From Singulisphaera sp. (GTDB lineage Bacteria > Planctomycetota > Planctomycetia > Isosphaerales > Isosphaeraceae): DNA of 61,638 bases. Every line of letters starts with the position of its first letter. Position 1 is the first letter of the stretch. The position numbers were made by a program, and so were the translations under genes. This document shows, in pieces, positions 27,801 to 34,331 of the stretch. The notes beneath the pieces are model-generated. The model did not search any database, was not told the DNA's origin, and was given only the letters and a program-made list of their open reading frames with translations. The DNA is taken from contig DAIDJG010000071.1 of assembly GCA_027451445.1 (NCBI GenBank), positions 1 through 61,638 of the forward strand, given 5' to 3'.

Positions 27801-28485
27801 GGTAGAGATCTCCCTGCGTGGCGTCGCCTGGACTCAGGACGAGCTCGGCGTTGTTGTCAAGCTGATGGTTCACGCCATACTGCCAGGTCTCCCCTGCCGA
27901 GGAGGTCACCGTGACCGACTGCACGGTCAAGTTCGCCTTCAGATTCCTGATGCCAATATCCACATCCTGAATACCGTCCGGTCCAACGTCGGGCCCTGGC
28001 CCCGTCAGGTCATACCCGTCCTGGCCGACCCAAGTGGGTTGGAACGTGTCACCCGGCATCCAGAGGTTGGGGTTCGCAGCGCCCCCAGCGATGTAGAAGT
28101 CGTCGCGCGTACCGTCACCAAACGTAATGATGATCTCAAAAGCGCGTCCGGTTTCGACCTGATAGGGGTCGACGTACAGGTCCGCCGTGGCGCTCCCCGG
28201 CGTTCGCATCAACGCCGCGGCCCAGTTGCCCGCGGTGCCGTTATAGTCCCATTCACCTCCGCCGTAGGGCTTTACCTGGATCTCCTGGATCGCCACATTC
28301 GTGGGCAGGTTCGAAAGCGCGATGTGGATATCCTGGATGCCGTCGCCCCCGAGCGTCGCCGATTGCGCGGTGTAGTCGTGCCCGTCCTGACCGAGCCAGA
28401 CCGCCGACGGCCCCTGCCCGGACAGCAAGCAACGAGATTCCAACTCAATCACTTCCAGCACAAGACGTCTGGAGTGTCGCTTCAT
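24862..28485 (-). CDS. Large exported beta-helix protein with triplicated WxGQDG module (paralogue A)
   Basis: 1207 residues. ATG 28485 gives a short basic N-terminus and LESRCLLS at 15-22, a planctomycete LExRxLLS-type export motif; GTG 28512 is in frame but its ribosome site is too close. Three ~115-residue beta-rich modules follow (about 29-140, 150-262, 283-388), each starting WxGQ[DN]G and carrying a DGIQDxxI-type strand and a DLYxxP-E/D-xxGxxxxI strand. Residues ~395-870 look like a right-handed parallel beta-helix with carbohydrate-lyase-type repeats (ITGNSIDERG, VISGNTIQDTAGGG, VKDNTVVG). The last ~330 residues are Ser/Thr/Pro-rich with an Ig-like patch. The protein at 35996 aligns along nearly the whole shared length. 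Function unknown; a surface adhesin or glycan-active protein is plausible. Confidence 0.85.
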   Translation of the reverse strand: MKRHSRRLVLEVIELESRCLLSGQGPSAVWLGQDGHDYTAQSATLGGDGIQDIHIALSNLPTNVAIQEIQVKPYGGGEWDYNGTAGNWAAALMRTPGSATADLYVDPYQVETGRAFEIIITFGDGTRDDFYIAGGAANPNLWMPGDTFQPTWVGQDGYDLTGPGPDVGPDGIQDVDIGIRNLKANLTVQSVTVTSSAGETWQYGVNHQLDNNAELVLSPGDATQGDLYLNPDSNMAGWTLTITVNYSDGKSDTENVTAGATDPTLKLATQPLVSLTWNSFGATWEGQNGLSPATPGDVDVHLNGLPADKTIESATLSDEAGAEWYYNPTGASDPLDGGAPSMVFNPTTGDLFFPPDRDESGATLTLTLAFSDGAVVATRFAGGTSDPALLSAAASATSIIAAPGDDLNALANTYGSVHLTAGTYVMTQTLVLQHPVTITADPGATLLFEQAPNSATWTAAIKLDAGHITLDGFAVRFAGPIQWTPNISFGPAVIGMNDNYDVGAGGAHEDIILTHLDLQSPPAASSWEEAANLIRLINAQSGIVDDNTLDGGTILFSGGPWSFVGNNYVGTVPNTYTYGVIAGQYTHDVTVADNHVEPAAGAGKTWRFLVLTQSGVNDVVKDNTVVGVGPMDSDTIPNPNAPEVILTESYRLHFEGMVTSISPDGWVVQVSSTQNGSARTGDVVAILTGPQAGQYRVIAQALGPTTYLLDAPLNPGNYAISITQGGFVNTTITGNSIDERGSSTSNDLMLAGNHFGTKVTDNTILGGGLAFAFMAYATELPDIWGWSHAPFLGAVISGNTIQDTAGGGVLDVSSGPSVKSSVGRTYFSAALNSNIISYSAAFVSALAAKGTTVLPSGITVGDSNGLDPSELVLSEQGNLVEIPAGVAQGTPLEVDAGTVNGQSLTNAGLALPAVQLTAPVGLQLVDDNGLSASDGITSDTRLRFVADPSMAGYEYSLTGAGGSYEPVTSGNAFQPAGLLQGFNLVFVRGYDSSGDRGPVAAIAFVDDTSAPTIVTSSTASTVSAVSYVYRLSSTEPFVPLGSVIIPEPSVLANGGAMLQIATAGAVGGILSSAPEKTTPKAVVPVQLMPVEEGGRTPHPPLGASIADSSPTRNATRTGPPEPVILQAFDRAQTRDYVTIKVALGGETAFGLTPPLVSHSRGRSVLAHMWTRHHRLAMESALPLTTRRVSQVPQANSRKVGSGERRNG

Positions 28486-28824
28486 GGTGTCGCTCAGGGT
28501 TGGTGACCACACCCTCCCTGGGCGATCGCGGTGCGAACTCAGCGTGTGAACTCAATGGATGCGTGGGTCGCCAACTCGCTCACCGCCGAATCGCGCGCTT
28601 GCGAAGCGCGCACAGAGACCATGACGCCAAGACTGCGGCGCCTCGCGAAGGATTCGAGCTCGGTCGGCGGGCGTATTATTGGTCCCGCAAGTCCGACTTG
28701 TCTGGACAAAGCATAAGCTTATCGAGCGACCACCTACGGGTCGACGAATGGCTCAGGAGAATCGTTTTTTTTTCGGCCGATCGTCGGCATAACCGCTAAA
28801 ATCCGAACAGGCCACCCACGCCGG
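28486..28824. other. Intergenic region upstream of beta-helix gene A
   Basis: 339 bp between two minus-strand genes. It holds a perfect hairpin GCGCGCTT-GCG-AAGCGCGC at 28593-28611 (8-bp stem, 3-nt loop) and a run of nine or more T at about 28767. The promoter of gene A should lie here, but I could not pick a convincing hexamer pair. No credible ORF. Confidence 0.3.
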
Positions 28825-29124
28825 TTACGGACCCGAGGGCTCCGACGGACGCGCCGCGAGCGGTTCCTTCCGATTGGTGATCGGCGGACAGACCGCGGAC
28901 ATTTCGCGGTTCAGTGCGATAAACTCCTGCCACACATCCGGTACCTCATCTTCCTGAAAAATCGCGTCAACGGGGCACTCCGGTTTGCATGCATCACAGT
29001 CGATACACTCGTCCGGCGCGATGAACAGCATCTGTTCACTTTCGCGGAAACAATCCATGGGACAGACGACAACGCAATCTGTGTACTTGCACCCGAAGCA
29101 CGGTTCGGTCACGACGTAGGCCAT
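28825..29124 (-). CDS. fdxA: 7Fe ferredoxin (FdxA type)
   Basis: 99 residues. The N-terminus (YVVTEPCFGCKYTDC, then VVVCPMDCF) and centre (PDECIDCDACKPECPVDAI) match the Azotobacter FdxI/FdxA type with one [3Fe-4S] and one [4Fe-4S] cluster. The C-terminal extension (EDEVPDVWQEFIALNREMS) is also characteristic of that type. ATG 29124 is the only start giving the family N-terminus; upstream frame to 29310 reads as non-coding. It is an electron carrier; its partner is not evident here, since the ECF sigma gene diverges from it (154-nt gap). Confidence 0.94.
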   Translation of the reverse strand: MAYVVTEPCFGCKYTDCVVVCPMDCFRESEQMLFIAPDECIDCDACKPECPVDAIFQEDEVPDVWQEFIALNREMSAVCPPITNRKEPLAARPSEPSGP

Positions 29125-29194
29125 GGTTCGCCCCTGAACGGAAACGGGAAGTTTTGTGTCCGCCTTGGTAATGCCCTCCACGGCCGCGGACCGG

Positions 29195-29222
29195 CCAACC
29201 GGTGAGCGCATCGTGCTAAAAT
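29195..29222 (+). promoter_or_regulatory. Possible promoter of the ECF sigma-kinase pair
   Basis: CCAACC (29195-29200), a 16-nt spacer and TAAAAT (29217-29222) lie 57 nt before the sigma-factor ATG. ECF promoters often have an AAC core at -35, so this could be an autoregulated promoter, but the match is weak and rests on one site. Confidence 0.3.
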
Positions 29223-29278
29223 GTCCGCGGCCGAACCTGGAGAATCCGCACTGAGGGACGAGTCGAGAGTCGACCGCC

Positions 29279-29878
29279 ATGGATTCAGAACACACGCCAA
29301 CGGGATACACGTCGCTGATCCTGCTCGAGCGTTTCCGAAACGGCGACGACGTTGCGGCGAACGAACTCTTCGAGCGCTATTTCGAGCGCCTTACCGCCCT
29401 GGCTCGAAGTCGACTCTCGCCGCGACTGGCCCGCCGTACCGACCCCGAGGACATCGTGCTCTCGGTCTATCGCAGCTTCTTCATCGCGGCGCGAAACGGT
29501 CGATATTCGTTCGCCCGTGGGGGTGATCTTTGGCGCCTTTTGGCCGCCATCACCAAGCACAAGCTGCTTCGCCAGATTCGATTTCAAACCGCCGACCGTC
29601 GGCTCGTCGATCGCGAGACGACTATCGATCAGATCGACGAAGGGACAATTCCGTCGGCTCATTCGGAGCCGACGCCCGAAGATTCCGCCGCGCTCGCAGA
29701 CGAACTCGAACTGGTGCTCTCACGCCTCGATCGGTTCGGCCGTCGCGTGCTGGAGCTCCGACTGCAAGGGTTGAAGATCTCGGACATCACGGAGGACACC
29801 GGTCGTTCGGAGCGGACCGTACGGCGCACGCTCACTCAAATCCGTGACGAGATCGCGAAGCGCTTCGACCATGATTGA
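29279..29878 (+). CDS. ECF-type RNA polymerase sigma factor
   Basis: 199 residues. Region 2 reads LLERFRNGDDVAANELFERYFERLTALARSRL with DPEDIVLSVYRSFF (the DAEDxxQ-type motif); region 4 contains LELRLQGLKISDITEDTGRSERTVRRTL, a helix-turn-helix. It ends DEIAKRFDHD. Planctomycetes carry large ECF families paired with Ser/Thr kinases. No anti-sigma or membrane domain is present. Its last 8 nt overlap the kinase start (29871-29878), implying coupled translation and a shared signalling pathway in which the kinase may control the sigma factor. That link is inferred from context. Confidence 0.92.
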   Translation: MDSEHTPTGYTSLILLERFRNGDDVAANELFERYFERLTALARSRLSPRLARRTDPEDIVLSVYRSFFIAARNGRYSFARGGDLWRLLAAITKHKLLRQIRFQTADRRLVDRETTIDQIDEGTIPSAHSEPTPEDSAALADELELVLSRLDRFGRRVLELRLQGLKISDITEDTGRSERTVRRTLTQIRDEIAKRFDHD

Positions 29879-31163
29879 CGAAATCTTCGAGTCACGCATT
29901 CTCCGCTTCGAGCAGAGCTGGCTACGCCAAGGGCGAGCCGAAATCGAAGACGTTCTCGACGACCTACCCGCGCATGAGCGACATCGGCTGCTCATTGAGC
30001 TCATCTGCGTCGATCTCGAATTCCGCTGGCGCAGCTCGGATCCTCGCAGGCCTGTGCTGGAGGAATACGTCGCGCGATTTCCCGAGCTTGGCGCTCTCGA
30101 TCAGTTGCCCATCGAACTGATCGGGGAAGAATACCGGGTCCGCCGGCGATGGGGTGATCGACCAGCGCACGACGCGTTCGCGGCGCGTTTCCAGGCACGC
30201 AGGGATAGTATCCGTGCGGAACTCATACGGGTCGACCGAGAGCTCGAAGTCGAGTCGGCCGTATTCCGCGAACACTGGCAACCAACCCCTGGACTCGATC
30301 GCTCCGCCAACGGGCTGAGCCCAGTCCCCGCTATGCCAATGCTTTCGCATCGGGAGTTTCTGCTCAAACGTTTGCTCGGCGCTGGCGGCATGGGGAAGGT
30401 TTACCTGGCAACGCAAAGGGATAACGAGCAAGAGGTCGCGGTGAAGTTTCCACGGAAAGCGTTCTTGCGACATCCCGACAGCGTCGAGCGCTTTGTTCGC
30501 GAGGCAGGTACGATCGCCAAGCTCAACCACCCGAACATCGTCGCTACCCAGGGGTTGGGCCGGACACCGGCTGGAGCCTATTTCATCGTGATGGACCTCG
30601 TTAAGGGCTCGAATCTTGCGGTTCTGACCAATCGGAAAGCGGTCGAGGTAACTAAGGCGGTGCGCTGGATGATCGCGGCGTGCGACGCCCTGGAACATGC
30701 GCATGCGCGAGGGGTCGTTCACTGCGACCTCAAGCCGGCGAATTTTCTCCTTGATGAAGCCGGGACGATCCGGCTCGCCGATTTTGGATTCGCCCGCTCG
30801 CTCGCGGGCGGTACGCGTTGGACGGCGCAAATCGAGGGCACCGCACCGTTCATGGCGCCAGAGCAGGCATCCGACGGCTGGGGACCTGTCGACGAGCGGA
30901 CGGATATTTACGGGCTCGGCGCCGTGCTCTTCGCGCTTCTGGCGGGTCGTCCCCCGCATTCGGGCCGCACGGTTCCGGACGTCCTCGCACAAGTTGCGAG
31001 CGGTAAGCCCATTGAGGCACTGGCTCGACTGCGACCCGATCTCCCGGCATCCGTCTGCCACATCTGCCAGACATGCCTGGCGAAGCCGCCGCACGCTCGG
31101 TTCGCGTCGATGGCCGCACTGCGCGCAGCCCTAACCAATATCGATGTCGATGGTGTTTCGTGA
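29871..31163 (+). CDS. Soluble Ser/Thr protein kinase, HCD catalytic loop
   Basis: 430 residues. An N-terminal helical region (1-~155) typical of planctomycete ECF-linked kinases precedes a kinase domain (~160-425): GAGGMGKVYLA (170-180), VAVKFP with Lys192, catalytic loop HCDLKPANFLL (284-294), DFG (304-306), APFMAPEQ and DIYGLGAVLFALLAGRPP. Catalytic Asp, Asn and the DFG Asp are present. The loop has Cys instead of the usual Arg before the Asp, so it is a non-RD kinase with likely different activation. No transmembrane segment or sensor domain follows, unlike PASTA or membrane kinases. It overlaps the sigma gene by 8 bp and converges on the double-FHA gene. Confidence 0.92.
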   Translation: MIDEIFESRILRFEQSWLRQGRAEIEDVLDDLPAHERHRLLIELICVDLEFRWRSSDPRRPVLEEYVARFPELGALDQLPIELIGEEYRVRRRWGDRPAHDAFAARFQARRDSIRAELIRVDRELEVESAVFREHWQPTPGLDRSANGLSPVPAMPMLSHREFLLKRLLGAGGMGKVYLATQRDNEQEVAVKFPRKAFLRHPDSVERFVREAGTIAKLNHPNIVATQGLGRTPAGAYFIVMDLVKGSNLAVLTNRKAVEVTKAVRWMIAACDALEHAHARGVVHCDLKPANFLLDEAGTIRLADFGFARSLAGGTRWTAQIEGTAPFMAPEQASDGWGPVDERTDIYGLGAVLFALLAGRPPHSGRTVPDVLAQVASGKPIEALARLRPDLPASVCHICQTCLAKPPHARFASMAALRAALTNIDVDGVS

Positions 31164-31185
31164 AGTTCCTGAGCGGAATGCTCGG

Positions 31186-32766
31186 TTACAACTCAAGCAC
31201 CCGCAGCGTCATCTTGCCCACTTGAAGCACATCGCCGGCCCGGATCGGCGTCGCGCCGGCCAGCCGAACGAACGTCCCGCTCCGAGTCTTGAGGTCTTCC
31301 AGGTAGAACGCACCGTCGCGAGGACGAATCTGAGCATGCGACGTGCTCACGGCGTGGTCTCCGGCCAGCGCGATGCATGCGGTCGGGCCTTCGCGTCCAA
31401 TGACCGTCGCGTCGCGTTTCGTGATCGGGAAGCGAAGTCCGGGCTGGCCGTTCGGGCGAACCAGGTCGACGAACGCGAGGGGCTCGAGGTCACGGCTGCA
31501 GAGTGTTCCGCGTTCTGAAGACGTCAGTGGGGCCGAAGAGACGAACGGTTCGGGTAATCGAAACTCGAGCACATGGCCGCCGATGCGAAAGCGTTGTCCT
31601 TCACCTAAAGCTGTGGGCTCGCAAATGCGCCGGTAGACGCCGTCATAAGATCCGAGATCGTCAGCAACCAGCGCTGCATCGTCGTATCGGAAGAAGACAT
31701 GAGCCGAGGCCAGGGTCCCAAAGCCTGGCATTTCCGCTCCGCCCGCTGCACGCCCAACGAGTCGTCCTTCGCCGGGTATCGGGCCCCAGTCGATCCACTC
31801 GCCGTGCGCATCAACCACCTGGAGCCGCATCGGTACTTCGGGAGGCGGGACTTCCATCGGACTGGGGGACGCGGGATCGACCGAGGGCTGAATCTCGATC
31901 ACGTCGCCGCCCAAGAATTGATAGACGCCTATCGTTGGATCGTCCTCATCCGGGTCTGGAAAGGTTCCCGGAGGCAATTCGGACCAGTATTCGCTGTCCG
32001 GTAGGGGCGAGACGAGCATCGCGGGCAATTCCGGAGCCGGTAAGTGCTTGGCCGAACCGGGCTTGGGTTGCACCAAAGGTGTGGGACGCTTTGCGACGGG
32101 TGCGGGCTCGGGGAGATGGTCGGGCGCATTGCTCAACATCCGGTTCATCCAGCCACGGAGTTCGCCCTCCTCGGCCAGAGGAATCGGCACGGGAATCTCG
32201 GCGTGGACGTCCCCATCGTCCTCGTCGATGGCATCTAGCACCGACACCATGACTGGCCCCCCCGAGCTACGTCGAGGGGGCGACGCATCAATCGAATGGG
32301 AATGCTGAGTGCTGACCGCCATTCTTAACAGGGACGGGTCAGGCGCATCGATGTGGCGATGGACCTCGATTTCAGCAGCCCCATCATCGTTTGAAACCTC
32401 GGAAACATCTCTCTCCGCCATGCCGGGAAGCGCGACTGGTGAAGAAAGCAGGCGCTTTCGCACCGATGGAGGCCGTTCGTGGGTCTCGGGACGCGGGGGC
32501 GGGAGGACGGCAGGTTTCCCCGGCCCACCTCTCGGCCTGGGCGCCAGCTCGCTCCTGGTAGGGTGTATCGATTGGGTCGCGGGAGCGAGATCGGCTTGGG
32601 GGTTATCCTCAAAAACCGGGGCGTTCGCGACCTGAGGCGCCGTCTCAACTCGGCTCGGAGGACGGTGTTGTGACGTGGAAGGCGCTTCAAGGACTGAGCC
32701 GCACTCCAGGCACCGGGCACTTCGCGAATGGACGAATGCTTGACATCGTGGACATACCTGCGCCAT
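31186..32766 (-). CDS. Zinc-ribbon / double-FHA-domain protein
   Basis: 526 residues; ATG 32766 has GGGAGGAA upstream. The N-terminus is a CxxC zinc ribbon (MAQVCPRCQAFVHSRSARCL, then ECG). Residues ~30-340 are Pro/Glu/Asp-rich and disordered. Two FHA-type domains close the protein: a first, weaker one (GRLVGRAAGGAEMPGFG, then SAHVFFRYDD and DDLGSYDGVYRRI), and a clear C-terminal one (ATVIGREGPTACIAL, STSHAQIRPRDGAFYLEDL, KTRSGTFVRL) with the GRE/SxxH/SGT signature. FHA domains bind phosphothreonine peptides, and the gene is convergent with the kinase (22-nt gap between stops), so kinase-FHA signalling is plausible. Confidence 0.86.
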   Translation of the reverse strand: MAQVCPRCQAFVHSRSARCLECGSVLEAPSTSQHRPPSRVETAPQVANAPVFEDNPQADLAPATQSIHPTRSELAPRPRGGPGKPAVLPPPRPETHERPPSVRKRLLSSPVALPGMAERDVSEVSNDDGAAEIEVHRHIDAPDPSLLRMAVSTQHSHSIDASPPRRSSGGPVMVSVLDAIDEDDGDVHAEIPVPIPLAEEGELRGWMNRMLSNAPDHLPEPAPVAKRPTPLVQPKPGSAKHLPAPELPAMLVSPLPDSEYWSELPPGTFPDPDEDDPTIGVYQFLGGDVIEIQPSVDPASPSPMEVPPPEVPMRLQVVDAHGEWIDWGPIPGEGRLVGRAAGGAEMPGFGTLASAHVFFRYDDAALVADDLGSYDGVYRRICEPTALGEGQRFRIGGHVLEFRLPEPFVSSAPLTSSERGTLCSRDLEPLAFVDLVRPNGQPGLRFPITKRDATVIGREGPTACIALAGDHAVSTSHAQIRPRDGAFYLEDLKTRSGTFVRLAGATPIRAGDVLQVGKMTLRVLEL

Positions 32767-32903
32767 GGCTTCCTCCCTGAATGCTCTGCAGGCCGTCTTT
32801 GCCTGGCGCCCACTATAGCGCGAACGCGTCTTGCGGTCAAAGTCACGTGGACGGACAAATCGGAGACCCTCCGAACCGCGTGCTCCGCCCGTACTTCGAG
32901 GCC

Positions 32904-34070
32904 TCATCCCGAGAACGCAAGTCCGTACACGAGCGCGCTGCCGTTTGGCGACCCCAGACCCGTCAGTGAGGCGGCGGCGGGCTGAACAGACGAAGGCTTC
33001 GCCCGGGCGAAGAAAGAAAAACCACTTGCGAACCGAGAGCTCCCGTTCGATCCGGTTATCGCGTGAAAGTCGCTCGAAGGAAGTTTGTAGAGGGTTGGCA
33101 ACGTCTGTGTCGGCCCGTCAAGGGTTCCTAAACCCGCGAGTGCACGACCCTGGTCGGCGATTGCGATGATGGCCGCCCATGCCGGCGACCCCAGGCTGGT
33201 CCCGCCGATCACCTGCCAGGTGGACTGATGATGCGAGGGTGTTGTCGCGAAGACATCGACGCCGGTGTTCGGATTGGCATCAAAGGAGACGTCCGGCGTG
33301 GACCGCTTACCCGACGATTGAGTCGCTGCTTGAAACGCCGGTTCGGCTTCGAAGATACTATTGCCGCTGCTGCTGCTGACCCAAGGTGTTTCGTAGCTGT
33401 AGTTTCCCGCGCCGTCGAGGTTCAGCGTCGTACCGCCAACCGACAGTATATTCGGCGACACGGCCGGCCATTCGGCCCCTGCGCGGGCACCCGAGTCGCC
33501 ACTGGAAGCGACGAACGTGACTCCGATATGTCCCGGCAGCGTGGTGAACGTCCGATCGAAAGTGCTCTCGTTGTGGAGCTCGCTTCCACCCCAGCTCATC
33601 GAAACCACCGAAACCGCGGGCAGGCGTCGTGCGACGTTCACCGCCGCAATCAGGTTCGCCGTGCTATCGGAGCGTGCCTCGACCACCACGATGGCGGCTG
33701 CAGGCGCGATCGCGTGGGCCCATTCGACGTCCAGCGACTCTTCGCTGGCCCATCCGTCATTGGTCTTCTTCCGCGCGAGGTTGACCTGGTTCAAAACGGG
33801 GTCGGGCAGACCGAAAGCCTGGTCGAATTTGTGCAGGTCGGAAGCCAGCAACGGATCGTGGAACGGGTCCACGATGGCAATCGTTTGCCCCGCGCCATTG
33901 CCCGGAATCGTCTGGCCATTGGCGTGGAACGCCACCGAATCCAACCCGTAGGCGTGACCCAACTGAGCCGGCGTCAAACCGGAGGGGTCCGGAGCTAGAG
34001 TGGCAAGGAGACACCGCTCGTCGAGACAATCCAGAGACGGACGGAGAACCCGTCGAGGCCTGCGGAACAT
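32904..34070 (-). CDS. Compact sedolisin-type (S53) serine protease with LExRxLLS-type N-terminus
   Basis: 388 residues. ATG 34070 has GGAG upstream. Residues 16-23 read LDERCLLA, the planctomycete motif with Ala for the last Ser. The S53 catalytic set is visible: Glu110 and Asp114 in SEESLDVEWAHAIAP, an Asp in FVASSGDSGARAGAEWPAVSP (oxyanion), and Ser in IGGTSLGSPAWAA. The usual ~180-residue pro-kumamolisin domain is absent: only ~40 residues separate the export motif from the catalytic core. It may therefore not be made as an inhibited zymogen. Acidic-pH protease activity would be expected from the family. It lies between the FHA gene and a divergent DUF1501 gene. Confidence 0.86.
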   Translation of the reverse strand: MFRRPRRVLRPSLDCLDERCLLATLAPDPSGLTPAQLGHAYGLDSVAFHANGQTIPGNGAGQTIAIVDPFHDPLLASDLHKFDQAFGLPDPVLNQVNLARKKTNDGWASEESLDVEWAHAIAPAAAIVVVEARSDSTANLIAAVNVARRLPAVSVVSMSWGGSELHNESTFDRTFTTLPGHIGVTFVASSGDSGARAGAEWPAVSPNILSVGGTTLNLDGAGNYSYETPWVSSSSGNSIFEAEPAFQAATQSSGKRSTPDVSFDANPNTGVDVFATTPSHHQSTWQVIGGTSLGSPAWAAIIAIADQGRALAGLGTLDGPTQTLPTLYKLPSSDFHAITGSNGSSRFASGFSFFARAKPSSVQPAAASLTGLGSPNGSALVYGLAFSG

Positions 34071-34245
34071 GAAGTCAACTCCGGGTGCCAAATCAGCCGC
34101 GAGGCGGTGCGGTCGGGGAGAGAATGCTCTATTCTAAACTCCAATCAAGGGAATGGAGTGCGATTTTTGAGAATTACGTAAGATACGCGGAGTTGGATCG
34201 TGTCTTTTGTGAATTCCCAATCGACATTCAGTCGTCGGACTGATG

Positions 34246-34274
34246 TTGCGAGACGGCAGTCACGATTCTATCCT
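34246..34274 (+). promoter_or_regulatory. Candidate sigma-70-type promoter for the DUF1501 gene
   Basis: TTGCGA (34246-34251), 17-nt spacer, TATCCT (34269-34274), 57 nt before the DUF1501 start, in a locally AT-rich divergent region (34071-34331). No second signal was convincing. Confidence 0.35.
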
Positions 34275-34331
34275 GATTGTTGTTAAACATTCGTTCCGCG
34301 CGCTCGAACCGACGGTCGAAGGGCGATCCCG

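Noticed and set aside
29195-29222. Treating CCAACC-N16-TAAAAT as a proven ECF promoter
   Set aside because: Only one weak copy; kept as a low-confidence feature and not used to infer autoregulation.
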